Shown here one piece after another: positions 1 to 10,379 of a DNA stretch of 64,000 nt. Every line of letters starts with the position of its first letter. The first letter of the stretch is position 1. This DNA is from Lepidodermella squamata (Eukaryota; Gastrotricha). The stretch is from contig JBLDXI010000007.1 of NCBI GenBank assembly GCA_047495785.1, positions 4,092,001-4,156,000 of the forward strand, written 5' to 3'. Made by a program: the position numbers and the translations under genes. The notes beneath the pieces were generated by a model. It made no database searches. It saw nothing but the letters and a program-made list of their open reading frames with translations, and was not told the origin of the DNA.

Positions 1-1278
1 TATTCAGGGGTTTGCCGTGAAGCCCAGCGTTGCGAACCGATTGGGTAGCAAATTCTCGCATGAAAAGCAGGTGAATAAACATACGCCGCGTTCACATATC
101 CTAGTCGTGTGGATTGAGCATTGATAGGCGCGACTAGTATTTTATTTACCGCAATGTATTTTCTGAAAATTTACTGATTCTCCATCCCAAGCTTTAGAAA
201 ATGGATATTCTGTAACAGCTTTGCTTAAATTTTAGGACTAATTGCTTCAAATTATAGAAAAAGGCACCTCAATTGCGGATCATCGCATCGATCATCGCAT
301 CGATTGAAGTGAATTCTCATAGCTATGAGATAACTCGATTTCGAGACATTTATTCGGGAAAATAGAAGAAAATCCTGAACATTATCGTGTACTCAAATTA
401 TATGTTCTGATAATGCTTCTAAATGAAAATGACATTCCAGATCGCGATAGGGCTTATAATGTTGCAAAAATTTGTCAGGCTCAAACTGTTTTTGAAAAAT
501 CAGAAAATGAGATCAAAATAAAGCACCGACGATGGCACGCGTTCAGCTCACCACGAGAGCTGTCACCACCTGTCCATGGTTTGATTTTTAATAGGGCGTT
601 CTCACTTCAAAAGTTTATTTTTGAAACTTTACAATAACAAAAACTAGTTTGCTCTAGTTATCTTCAGGACTCTTATCTAACTATGTATTTTAACCTTTTA
701 CTGTTACAAAATTTCGATGGCTAGCTTTTCAGAGTGTTAGGGACGGTGTATCACAGGCCAAGTCAGCCGTGGCATTCTCGCGATCCCCAAATTGTATTTT
801 TTTCATACTGCGATGTATTTAATCAATATTTCAGAAATTATGAATTGCGTAGCGTGAAATGGTTCAGGTTTGGTATCACATTGCGAACCCACAACCCCAC
901 AACCAAAAATTAAATTGTGCCTGGCTAATGACCTAATCGACACCGTTAACTGGGCCAGGTTCATTAGCACAAGCTAGCATTTTAGCTCAATTTTGCCTCA
1001 CAAATTGGAAATAGAGCTGATTAATGTAGCACGACCTAATAAACCTTCCCCCAATACTTCCTATGACCATTAATTCCTTATTTTCTTGCATCCCATACTA
1101 AAATTTGGATTGCGCTCCAAATTAAATTTCACGGCACGAGTTGTTTGCCACTCATTCATTATTAATCAATTTTCAACAACATTTACGCTCGCCGTAAAAT
1201 ACGTGAAAAAATTACTTTTGTTGTTTACATCATTTTTTTGTTTTATTTAGATACAAGATTTTATATTCGCAACTAATT
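1..1278. other. gene-free stretch upstream of the first desaturase
   Basis: AT-rich sequence with no convincing coding exon. The only structure seen is a perfect 12-bp tandem duplication, ATCATCGCATCG, at 279-290 and 291-302. The promoter of the desaturase starting at 1279 must lie here; no clear TATA box was recognised. Confidence 0.5.
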
Positions 1279-2400
1279 ATGTCAAAATCAGAGGTGAAAA
1301 CCTACGCACTCGGTGATAAGGATAACATCGATGTTAGCGAGATCATCAAACCCGACAAAACGCGAACTCGCTGGGAGTATTTCATCGAAGCGCCGCAATT
1401 TCTTCAAAACCTTCTCGTGCCACTCATGAACGACAAACGCGACATGCCTATGCTGCATCTCATGTTCAACTTGACAGCCTTCATGCTACCCTACGCCATT
1501 GCCCTCTTCGTAGCCCCGATCAACATCTACTACCACATAGCTGCGGTTATTTATGTGACTCTTAACGTTGCTGTTTTTCTGAAGCGATTCGTCCTATGGA
1601 TGCATTACAGTGCTCACAAGAAGACCTACTCAAAATCTCACCCGCTCGGCCGGTTTCTCAATCACTATTGTACCGTTTTCATGTCTCCAATCTTCGGAAT
1701 TCCGCCTGGTTGTTACCACCTTCACCATGTTGTTATGCACCATTGCGAGAACAATTTATTCCCATACGACGTCAGCAGCACGGAGCCGTACGACCGCAGC
1801 AATTTCCTCCATTTCCTACACTACTTTGTCCGCTACTGGACTGCTCTGTGGATCGAACTGCCGTACTACGCCTTCAAAAAAGGCCGCTACGCCCTCATGT
1901 CTTTCGCCGTGACGTGCGAGATCACGTACCTGAGCTCCGTCTACATGTTGTACCAAATCAATGCAACAGCAACGATTTACGTTGTCATCTTGCCATTCTT
2001 CTTCGCGGCTTACCTGCTGATGTTCGGCAACTTCTCGCAGCACATCTTCATCGACCCAGCTAACCCGAGGTCAAACTACAAGTTGGCGATCAATGTCATC
2101 AATTGCGAGGACAACATGGTGACGTTCAACGATGGCTACCACATCATTCACCACATCAACTCGAAGCTTCACTGGACGGAGCTGCCGGATAAATTTACGG
2201 AAACCTTGGACAAACACCTCGAAGAGGAAGCGTTCATTTTCGACGGCCTTGGCTTCTTCGACGTTGGCGTTCTAGTATTCACGCGACAGTTCAACAAGCT
2301 CGCGAATCATCTCGTGCAACTTGGCGGTAAAAAGCGGTCCAAGGACGAGCTGGTTAAATTGATGAAAGAGCGCCTACAGCCGATTCACTACAAGGGATAA
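1279..2400 (+). CDS. membrane fatty-acid desaturase-like protein
   Basis: A 373-residue intronless reading frame. It has the three histidine boxes of the membrane fatty-acid desaturase family: HYSAH near residue 112, HHVVMHH near residue 150, and HIIHH near residue 290 followed by HW. Hydrophobic pairs flank them (about residues 60-105 and 210-260). Members use a di-iron centre to introduce a double bond or hydroxyl into acyl chains at the ER membrane. The substrate cannot be told from sequence. The start is the first ATG, giving MSKSEVKTY, and it aligns with the paralogue at 5708. The lack of introns contrasts with most other genes here and could mean retroposition, transfer or simple intron loss. 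There is no cytochrome b5 domain. Confidence 0.85.
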   Translation: MSKSEVKTYALGDKDNIDVSEIIKPDKTRTRWEYFIEAPQFLQNLLVPLMNDKRDMPMLHLMFNLTAFMLPYAIALFVAPINIYYHIAAVIYVTLNVAVFLKRFVLWMHYSAHKKTYSKSHPLGRFLNHYCTVFMSPIFGIPPGCYHLHHVVMHHCENNLFPYDVSSTEPYDRSNFLHFLHYFVRYWTALWIELPYYAFKKGRYALMSFAVTCEITYLSSVYMLYQINATATIYVVILPFFFAAYLLMFGNFSQHIFIDPANPRSNYKLAINVINCEDNMVTFNDGYHIIHHINSKLHWTELPDKFTETLDKHLEEEAFIFDGLGFFDVGVLVFTRQFNKLANHLVQLGGKKRSKDELVKLMKERLQPIHYKG

Positions 2401-3739
2401 GTGGAGCGAATAGTTTAACCTCACTAAAAAACTGTTGCCTATAATTTTATCGAGATCTGTGGTTAAGATTTCTAATTCTCGTTATAGGCGTCCCGTTCTT
2501 TGCCGAGGCTTTCACATTCGATTTACGATATAGGAAATAATGTGGTGTTCAACTTTATCTGTTCGATACATGTTTTCTTCTTACTCTTTCTGCATATTAT
2601 TATATCATTGACGTTTATAGGATTAAATAAATATTTCGTGATTTTAATTCAAATTTTCAGTAATGTGTTTTTGGGCTACTTTGTTAAAACTGATTTTGAA
2701 ACGCATCTGGAACAAAAGTATAAAGTATACACTTTGAACAGCTGCGGATTCTAGTGTAAATCATGGGCATCGATATCATTCAGTAGAGATCGCCCACTAG
2801 CGTGAAAAGGGGGTGTACGCCATGGGCGCCAGATGGTCAGCTGGTTCATCAGAGGCTTGGAGGCCAAGTATAGAAATTATTCGATTCGTTTTTTGCTGGT
2901 TCAGATCACAGTTAGAAAATCTTCCAATTTTTATGGATAGCTCAACGACAAGGGTTTATCTAGACATCTAGCTAAAAAACACCTTGTATCCTCATCTCTT
3001 TATTGCCGGTCGACTTTTTATTCCGTTCTCTCCCTTTTTCATCGTTGTCGACAACAATTCGATATTGGCAAGCAAATTAAGGTGAATTAGAATTCACAAA
3101 TTCACAAATATTAGAAAAGTTAAAGACGATGGCTAGATTCATTAACATGGGCGGAGACGTTGGCAATGAAGGTGTCGTAATTTTCAAAAACATTTTCACG
3201 CCTGCGAACACGGAGAATTTCAGGGCCGTGAATAAAACAGTATTACAACCAAGCTAAACTTTTGGAAAATTTTAAAAACAGTATTTACAACGAAAAATGC
3301 TGTTCAACCGAGGTGGTCGACCACGGTAAAAGCAGAAGTCTCATTGCCAGAGATCGAAGTTTTGGGAAAATATATTAAAGAAAACATTTGGTGACAACTA
3401 TTTCCCTAAGATCAATCGCTTGACGCTGCAATTTAAAACGGTTGTATTCAGATGAAGAGAGAACGGGCAAACCGACGGATTTGCATCCCTGTAAAATAAA
3501 TACCAGAGCTAGATCGACGAAATTTTATTTTTGGAAAAATCACCAATTCGAAATCTGGCTCGCCTTTAGTTAGAAAAGGTTCCAGAAACTGGTCGAGCGG
3601 GGTCAGCGGCTTAACGAAGAGCTCCTCGAGGTTGTCGAGAATTGCATTGACCTAGTCTACCCGTAGCAACAATTGCAACTTGTTTCATTAATTATGCAAA
3701 TTCAAATGTTCGAACCAGTGATCAACGTTACCAAGGTAT
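2401..3739. other. gene-free stretch
   Basis: Between the first desaturase and the hAT relic. AT-rich, with no exon or repeat that I can support. Confidence 0.4.
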
Positions 3740-4608
3740 TTAAATTGGAGATAGTTCGAGCGAACAAGAACTGACTTCGAGGAAATAACCGCGCTCAATT
3801 GCAGCTATAGGAATGAATATAGACCACCTGTCGCCGTTCTGTTTTTCTTCACGGATCAACTGCTGAACGCCGTTGTTAGCGCCGGCGTAGGCAGCCGCAC
3901 CATCAAAGCCGCAGGAGGACATGTCGTCGATCGTGAGATTCGAATTGGCCAGCACAACCTTGAGGTCGTCGAACAGCGACAAGGCGGACGTGTCCATAAC
4001 CCGGCTTAGACCCAGGAAAACTTCACATACTTCGCCGTTCTCATCCAAGTATCGACCCACGTGAGAAACTTGCTCGTCTGTAGTTTCATCGCCCATGTAG
4101 GTGAAGGCGCCGTACTCAGCGACTGATTTGTTGATCTTTGAGAAAAAATAGGCGATAATGCAAGAAAAAAGAAATTTTGAAAAATACCTTCGCAATTTCT
4201 GACTTCTTGATAAATTCTCCAAAAGTCTCCAACAGCATGGTGATCGTGCTAGTTGAGAGATAGGTCGCGTTGGCAGGCAGCGACTGAAGCCACTTCAACA
4301 GGTCTGGGCTGATTTCACAGTGAGTAGAAAGCAACGGCATGTAGCGTGAGGAATTTCTTGCACAAATAGGAAGTAGGCGACCACCAGCAGCATCGAAAAA
4401 AGACGCCTTTTAAGTCAACCAATATCCGCTTGGCTTGGGTCAATGCCACGTTAATTGCCGTCAGCTCATTGCCAGCCAGCTTAAAAAAATCAAAATTAAT
4501 ATTAAAAAAAAATTGCTTCGAAATATTGTAAAAATATTGAAAAATACTGACCCCAACTGCTAATTTGGGGTTAGCACTTTTGCCGTGTGTTTTCGCTTTC
4601 TCGGCCAA
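3740..4608 (-). pseudogene. degenerate hAT-type (DUF4371, ZNF862/KIAA1586-like) transposase
   Basis: Minus-strand pieces match the DUF4371 region of hAT-derived proteins: ISPDLLKWLQSLPANATYLS near 4260-4320, then YMGDETTDEQ and VFLGLSRVMDTS, then SSCGFDGAAAYAG near 3900. Two pieces join through a plausible 52-bp intron (donor AAG|GTATTT, acceptor CTCAAAG) at about 4137-4188. The part upstream of 4330 is in another frame with no clean splice, so a frameshift is likely. There is no BED finger upstream and no hATC dimerisation domain downstream. Transposase relic most likely; a domesticated, spliced host gene with missed exons is the alternative. Confidence 0.65.
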
Positions 4609-4759
4609 CTTGTTGCGTTTTCGCTTTTCGCACGAAACGGTTACCCAAGTGCCGCCAGAACGACCGTGTCGATTTCCTCCTCTATGTCCAATATATCATG
4701 TGACGTGGGTGCAGCATACGTCTGGGGTAAATATTCCGTTCTCAAACGGCAAGTGAAGT

Positions 4760-5707
4760 CATTATTCTAACTGCCACTTAGTCAGCTATCCCGTGTCTTA
4801 GCACGAAATCATGTACGGCCAATGAGTATCATGCCGCCGCCCACGAGCTAAATGAACTCTGCTCAATCCATGGGATGTGCGTGGGGAAGGATGTGGAGGA
4901 CCACAGATTTAAACGCACGCCCTTTGCCCGTCAACGTTTGTATTTCGCTCTTTGCCAAGCCTCATCGGCTCAAGGCTCAAGCATCTGTGCGTTTTTCAAG
5001 TTTTTATCAACCATTTCAACTATAAGAAGTGCCTATTTGTGCATAATTATGTGGTATATTTTAACTATTTGTACATAATTTTTGAAATTGAACAGCGTTA
5101 TTTCGCGGTTTTCTTGGTTAGGGTTAGGATTAGTTTTGAAAACAGTTTCTGTGCAAATAGGGGCACTATTTCTGGGCCCATTATTATTTCTGGTAAGCTT
5201 GCGGAGGACGTTTTCAATGGCCGGTTCATTCTTCAGTAATCGAACGATCTATTCGATAGCTGATATATGTTATAACTATCGTCGACATTTTACAAATAAC
5301 GGATTTGAGTGAGAAGTCCAGGGTGCTAACATTTAGTAATGTGAAAATAGCCTTACCCGTAGTCTGTTACAAGTAGATCTTCAGCTAATAACTAAGCCAC
5401 TAGTTTTCGGACCAATTATGCTGAAAAAAATACGTGGATACATAGACCTCAAATTATACTAGTTTGTTCACAAACCATGCTATTTTGGAATGTAGGTAAC
5501 ATAAAAACTGGGCTTTAACACGTTCATTCACCGCCATTAGCACGTGTTGTAATCTAAAATTAACGCTTAACAATAGCAGGTAAAGCGCAACAACCGCCCA
5601 CTGGCAGAATGCCAGAGGATATCCATGGGGAAGGAAGAGGAGGAGAGCGCGTATTTATAGCTTGCGCAGTCTGAGAGACTACAACCGTTGCAAATTCTGT
5701 ACGAAAA
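4760..5707. other. gene-free stretch
   Basis: No coding exon recognised. It lies directly upstream of the second desaturase and probably holds its promoter. Confidence 0.4.
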
Positions 5708-6822
5708 ATGGCACCCATCGTAGAGACGTACAGTGTCGGCGATCGACAAAATCTCGACATTAAGGACATTATCAAGCCGGATAAAACGACGCAACGAACT
5801 GAATACATCTTCGAGGCTCCGCAGTTCTTCCTAAATCTTCTCGTACCTCTCCTGAGAGACAAACGCGATGTACTGATGATCCACATTATGTTCAACGTCA
5901 GCGTTACCGTCGTACCATTCGCCATTGCGCTCATCCTAGCCCCAGTCAACGGTTACTTCCATATCGCAGCTGTTAGTTACATTTTCCTGCTGTTTGGGGC
6001 CTTTCCTCGCCGATTTCTGCTTTGGCTGCACTACAGCGTTCACAAGGCGACCTATGACAAGAAGAAGTTGATCGGGCGACTTTTGAACGAGTACAACCAC
6101 CACCTCATTTCACCCTTGTTCGGCGTACCACCAGGTGGCTACTATACGCCCATCACATCGTTATGCACCACTGCGAAAATAATTTGTTCCCGACTGATTT
6201 GTCGAGCACGGAACCTTACGACAGGGGAAATTTTCTCCACTTCCTCGTCTACTACCTCCGATATTCAGCTGGAGTCTGGTTCGAATTGCCTTACTATGCG
6301 TTCAAAAAACAGCGATACGCCCTGGCTATGAGGGTTGTTGCTACGCTAGCAATTTATCTCGGCTGCCTGTACAAGTTGTACCAGTTCAACCCGGCTGCGA
6401 CAATTTATTTGTTTATCATTCCGTATTTCATCAACTCTTTCGCGTTGATGCTCGGCAATTTCAGCCAACACATCTTCATCGACCCGGCTGACCCGCAAAA
6501 TACGTACAAATTAGCGATTAATTGCATCAATATTGACGGGCCCATGTACTACGATGGCTACCACATAGTCCATCATTTGAATTCGACGCTGCACTGGTCG
6601 GAGATGCCTGACCGGTTTGAGGCCACGCTGGAAAAATACATCGAGGCGGATTCGGTTATTTTCGATGGCATTGATATTTTCGACATAGCATTCAAGGTTT
6701 TCACGGGGCAGTTTGAAGATCTGGCTCGTCACCTGGTTCAGTTTGGCGACAGAAAGCGAAGCACGGAAGAATTGGTCAGTTTCATGAAGGAACGCCTAAA
6801 GCCTATTCGGCATGAGTTTTAA
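5708..6822 (+). pseudogene. second fatty-acid desaturase paralogue, frameshifted
   Basis: A tandem paralogue of the gene at 1279, matching it along its whole length: MAPIVETYSV start, HYSVH first box, HIVHH third box, ending KERLKPIRHEF. The reading frame breaks at about 6140-6150. The first frame runs into YYTPITSLCTT, while the other frame restores HHIVMHHCENN, so one base has been lost (or two gained) relative to the paralogue, exactly within the second histidine box. The two halves are otherwise intact, with no other stops. It is either a very young pseudogene, an assembly error or an edited locus. No intron signals explain the shift. AATAAA lies at about 6920. Confidence 0.75.
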
Positions 6823-7839
6823 CAACAAGGCAGCCTCGCTACAGTTATTTATTAGCTATCCAGTGAAATAATAGGTAATAGGAATAAGACTGTTAAATAA
6901 ATCTAAAAATGTAAGTGATCAATAAAGCTACTCTCGGCAGCACGGCCAGCCACTTTAGCTGCTTCTTACGCGTTTTTGCCAAAAGGCGGTGACACTGTTT
7001 GACTTTCAGAGTTGCTCTTGTCATAGTGTATGTTTCCTTGGGCCCTAAGGCCATTGCCTAACTCGATGACATGCGGAATCTTGGAAAAATAAATCGCTGG
7101 AGTAAACTGGTAAAATATACGGTTTAATAAAAAATAAGGCAATTAGGTGAAAGGCAGGGCCGACTAGTTTTACTATTCATCCTTTCATCGCCACCGACTG
7201 CAGTAGAATTTCATTGCCATGACTCTTTCCATTATTATATGTTCACAATGTTTAAATATTAATCAACAACATTAAACAACATTAATAGGTATGTATTTCA
7301 TTCAACTTACTTTTACAACTTCAACTTCTTAGTGTTATCATTTTATAACTTCGTTCACGTAAAATTACTGCTTTTTATTGCACATGTAGCCTATTTTCGA
7401 ATACCGCCAGTTCTTGAACAATTGCATATGTATCGGACCCTTTTTCGGCCGCATTGACTTTTACCGCCTGAGGACATATAAAAAAGCCTGTTGGCTCCTT
7501 CTGCAGCGCTGCCAACGATGTTGCCTAATATGTAAAATCAAAACTTTGGGCATTTTCACTCATTCCTCGAAAAAGTCACAGAAATTTAATCGCCGCAGCC
7601 TTTATTGACGAAGAAAATGACGGTATTTCAATCGAACGTTTTATAGCGCAAATTTTTCGTCATTAATTATGAATCATAGACGCACGTGTATATTGTATAT
7701 ACACTGCACACATGCCTATTCATTGATAATATGGACGCAGCATTGCATCAGTTTTGCTGCGTTATCAGAAATTTTTTATTATCAATTTCCGTACTGGTTA
7801 TTAATCTTATAACATAATTTTAACATTATCCACTTTACA
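6823..7839. other. gene-free stretch
   Basis: Contains an AATAAA near 6920 that may end the desaturase transcript. Otherwise AT-rich with no supported feature. It should include the promoter of the isochorismatase-GST gene. Confidence 0.4.
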
Positions 7840-9274
7840 ATGGCTCATTCTGCTGTAGAAAAGGCTCTTCTGATTATTGACCTTCAAAACGATTTTGTCT
7901 CGCCCGATGGCCCTTTTGGCAAAACTGCTGTCGACGCGAGCCAAATCGTGGAAAACCTCTCTATGGCCGTGCCAAATTTTCGCAGTGATAACGGGCTGAT
8001 AATTTGGATCAAGTCTCAATACACATGCCAGAATCAGGCGAATCAAGATGCGAGAACAATTATCCTGCAGACCAGTGAAGAATTCGATGGTGTCCCGCCG
8101 AAAGATGAATTTCTATCTGGAACCCACACTTCTTTCCCGTTGTGCGCACCCGGATCATCAGGGGCAGATTTCATCGACGATATTAAGCCGCTAATTCACG
8201 AAAGCGATCGAGTTATTATCAAGACCTTCTACTCCGCTTTTACAAGCACAAATCTAGCCGAAATTCTCGCCAACATCCCCGAGATCCACATCTGCGGTCT
8301 GATGACAAACGTTTGCGTCCTGGCGACTGTGACTGATGCCTACTTTCTTGGCAAGGAGCCAATTTTTGTCTGGACGGATTGTTTGGGCTACCGCAGTGAA
8401 CGGATGCATCGAGTTGCTCTGCAAAAGATGGACAAATTTTACGCAAGACTGGTCACATCGAGCGATTTCCATAACCCGAGTATGGATGGTAAGAAGCCGG
8501 TCCTGTATTACGTGAATGGGTCGATCCCGAACTGGCTAGTGATGATGGCTCTCTATGAGAAGGGAATCGACTTCGCAAAACATCGGCTGAAGGTTTTTCT
8601 CATTTTAAATCGCTATTTCTACAATTAGGTTTTCTTTACAGGTAATGTGTAAGCCGAAGGAAACAAAATCCCCGGAATTTCTGGCAATAAATCCTCGTGG
8701 GAAAACGCCAACCCTAGTCGATTCTGATGGGACGATTGTCTACGAATCTGTCGCGATCCTACACTATCTGGAAACTTTCTACCCTTCAAGCCCTCTTTTA
8801 CCCGATAAAGTCGAGGAAAAAGCAGCCTATTCCGCCGCTATCCAACGAATTCAAGAAGCTGACCATCTTGGCGATGCTTATGAACCTCTTGAAGATGTTG
8901 TTTTCAAAACTCCAAAAGAACTTCAATCTTCTCATGCCGATTTGATCAGATCAACCTTCGCAGCGATTGATACCGAGCTCGAGTTATGGGAAAACTACCT
9001 CCAAAAATCGAATGGATTTGTTGTTGGCGATCGATTCACCTTGGCAGATTGCGCTTTCTACCCGAATCTAGCGTATTTGATTCATCGAGGTCTGGCTTTA
9101 GATGAATCGCGATTTCCGACCTTGATAAAGTACTACAATGCTATCCGGCAGAGGCCTTCAGCTGTGAAATCCCACCCTCGGGGTTGGCGTTCGTGGGGTG
9201 GTCGGGTTAATGTATTCAAAATTGCACGATCCATCGTTGAGTCTTTGCCTAATTACAGCAAAAGAGATCAATAG
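7840..9274 (+). CDS. isochorismatase-like hydrolase fused to glutathione S-transferase
   Basis: Two exons, 7840-8592 and 8642-9274 (donor AAG|GTTTTT, acceptor TTTACAG, phase 0), encode about 461 residues. Residues 1-215 form an isochorismatase/nicotinamidase-type cysteine hydrolase with the family triad visible: Asp in LLIIDLQNDF, Lys in VIIKTFYSAF and Cys in LMTNVCVLATVTDA. Residues about 225 to the end form a GST: a thioredoxin-fold start (PVLYYVNGSIPNWLVMMAL), the glutathione-site loop GKTPTLVDSDG followed by YESVAILHYLE, and a helical domain with FVVGDRFTLADC. Family knowledge suggests one part hydrolyses a C-N or vinyl-ether substrate and the other conjugates or binds glutathione; the real substrates are unknown. 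The intron falls inside the GST part, so this is one protein and not two genes. Confidence 0.85.
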
Positions 9275-9340
9275 CTTGCTTATTCAAGAATTTTCAGAAT
9301 AAATTTGTTGTTGTCTATTTTAGAAATTTATAATTTTATA
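9275..9340 (+). promoter_or_regulatory. operon-like intercistronic gap with splice acceptor signals
   Basis: Only 66 bp separate the GST stop codon from the AlkB start. The gap holds ATTTTCAG (ends 9298), AATAAA (9299-9304) and a second acceptor-like CTATTTTAG just before the ATG at 9341. That is the layout expected of a nematode operon with trans-splicing of the downstream gene. No spliced-leader evidence is available from DNA alone. Confidence 0.45.
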
Positions 9341-10186
9341 ATGGATCCCAGTTCTATGTTTCAAGGCTTGGATGTGTCTGTATTTGGATCGGGGGATAGT
9401 TTCCTGATAAAAAATGTCTTCCCTCCCGAAGAAGCTGATGCGCTGTTCCAGCAAATCCGCGATGAAGTTCAGTGGAACAAAATGCTACAACGCGGCAGTG
9501 AAGTGCCTCGATTGATCGCGATTCAGGGCACACTAACTGAGCAAGACGAGCCTATCTACCGCCATCCAGCCGACGAACAGCCTGCCTTGGTAAAATGGAC
9601 GCCTGCAGCTCTCAAAATTCGAGATCGAATCAGTGATTTGTTGAAACAAGAGTTGAACCACGCGTTGATTCAGTACTATCGAAACGGCTCAGACAACATT
9701 GGCGAGCATTCGGATAAAACGCTGGATATCAAACTCAATTCGAACATTGTCAACTTCAGTCTGGGAGCGACAAGGCGAATGCATTTGAAGAGCAAGACCA
9801 AAAACGAGCCGCATCAAGTTGTGAGGATGACGCATAACTCTCTGTTCATTCTGGGCTGGCAAACGAATCGCGAATGGCTGCATTCGATACGGCAGGATAA
9901 CCGACCCGATTCTGTTAAATCGAAAGATGAATTGGCTTTCTCAGGCCAGCGAATCTCGCTGACGTTGCGAACTATAGCGACGTTTCGTGATCTGAGGAGT
10001 GGCCGCCTCTATGGGCAGGGTGCTAAGATGACAGAAAAGCTGGAACAATGGCCCGAGGATGTCGACGATAGTCTACAAATGTTGAAGGCATTTTCAGCCG
10101 AAAATCACTCATCGAATGAGTTCGATTGGAATCGTTTTTATGGTTGCGGCTTTGATGCTGTTAATTTCAAAGAACTCAACAGATGA
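9341..10186 (+). CDS. AlkB-like Fe(II)/2-oxoglutarate dioxygenase
   Basis: An intronless frame of 281 residues starting MDPSSMF. The double-stranded beta-helix core carries HSD in GEHSDKTLDI, the distal iron His in REWLHSIRQD and the 2-oxoglutarate Arg in SGQRISLTLRTI. Upstream lies the AlkB nucleotide-recognition region with ALIQYYRNGSDN. The family oxidatively demethylates alkylated nucleic-acid bases or, in some members, proteins. The C-terminal 60 residues (LYGQGAKMTEKLEQWPED onward) are not recognised. It follows the isochorismatase-GST gene after 66 bp on the same strand, suggesting co-expression. AATAAA just after the stop probably ends the transcript. It converges on the lectin gene ending at 10380. 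The clade within ALKBH proteins is not settled by eye. Confidence 0.88.
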   Translation: MDPSSMFQGLDVSVFGSGDSFLIKNVFPPEEADALFQQIRDEVQWNKMLQRGSEVPRLIAIQGTLTEQDEPIYRHPADEQPALVKWTPAALKIRDRISDLLKQELNHALIQYYRNGSDNIGEHSDKTLDIKLNSNIVNFSLGATRRMHLKSKTKNEPHQVVRMTHNSLFILGWQTNREWLHSIRQDNRPDSVKSKDELAFSGQRISLTLRTIATFRDLRSGRLYGQGAKMTEKLEQWPEDVDDSLQMLKAFSAENHSSNEFDWNRFYGCGFDAVNFKELNR

Positions 10187-10379
10187 ACTCGAATAAAAAA
10201 TAATCGCTGACTTTTGAGAAATAGTTTATTGAATTTTCAACGTTGCATGTCTAATATTATTTCAAGCAGTGGATCAACCTGGAGATCGGATTGAAACAGC
10301 TTAATGCTTTACTGTCACTTGATCATGTTCCGTCTCTGAATTATTAGATTAGTGAAAATTCGGTGCAGCAGTGTAACCG

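Noticed and set aside
1596-2063. Overlapping frames in the desaturase gene
   Set aside because: Shadows of the real coding frame in other frames.
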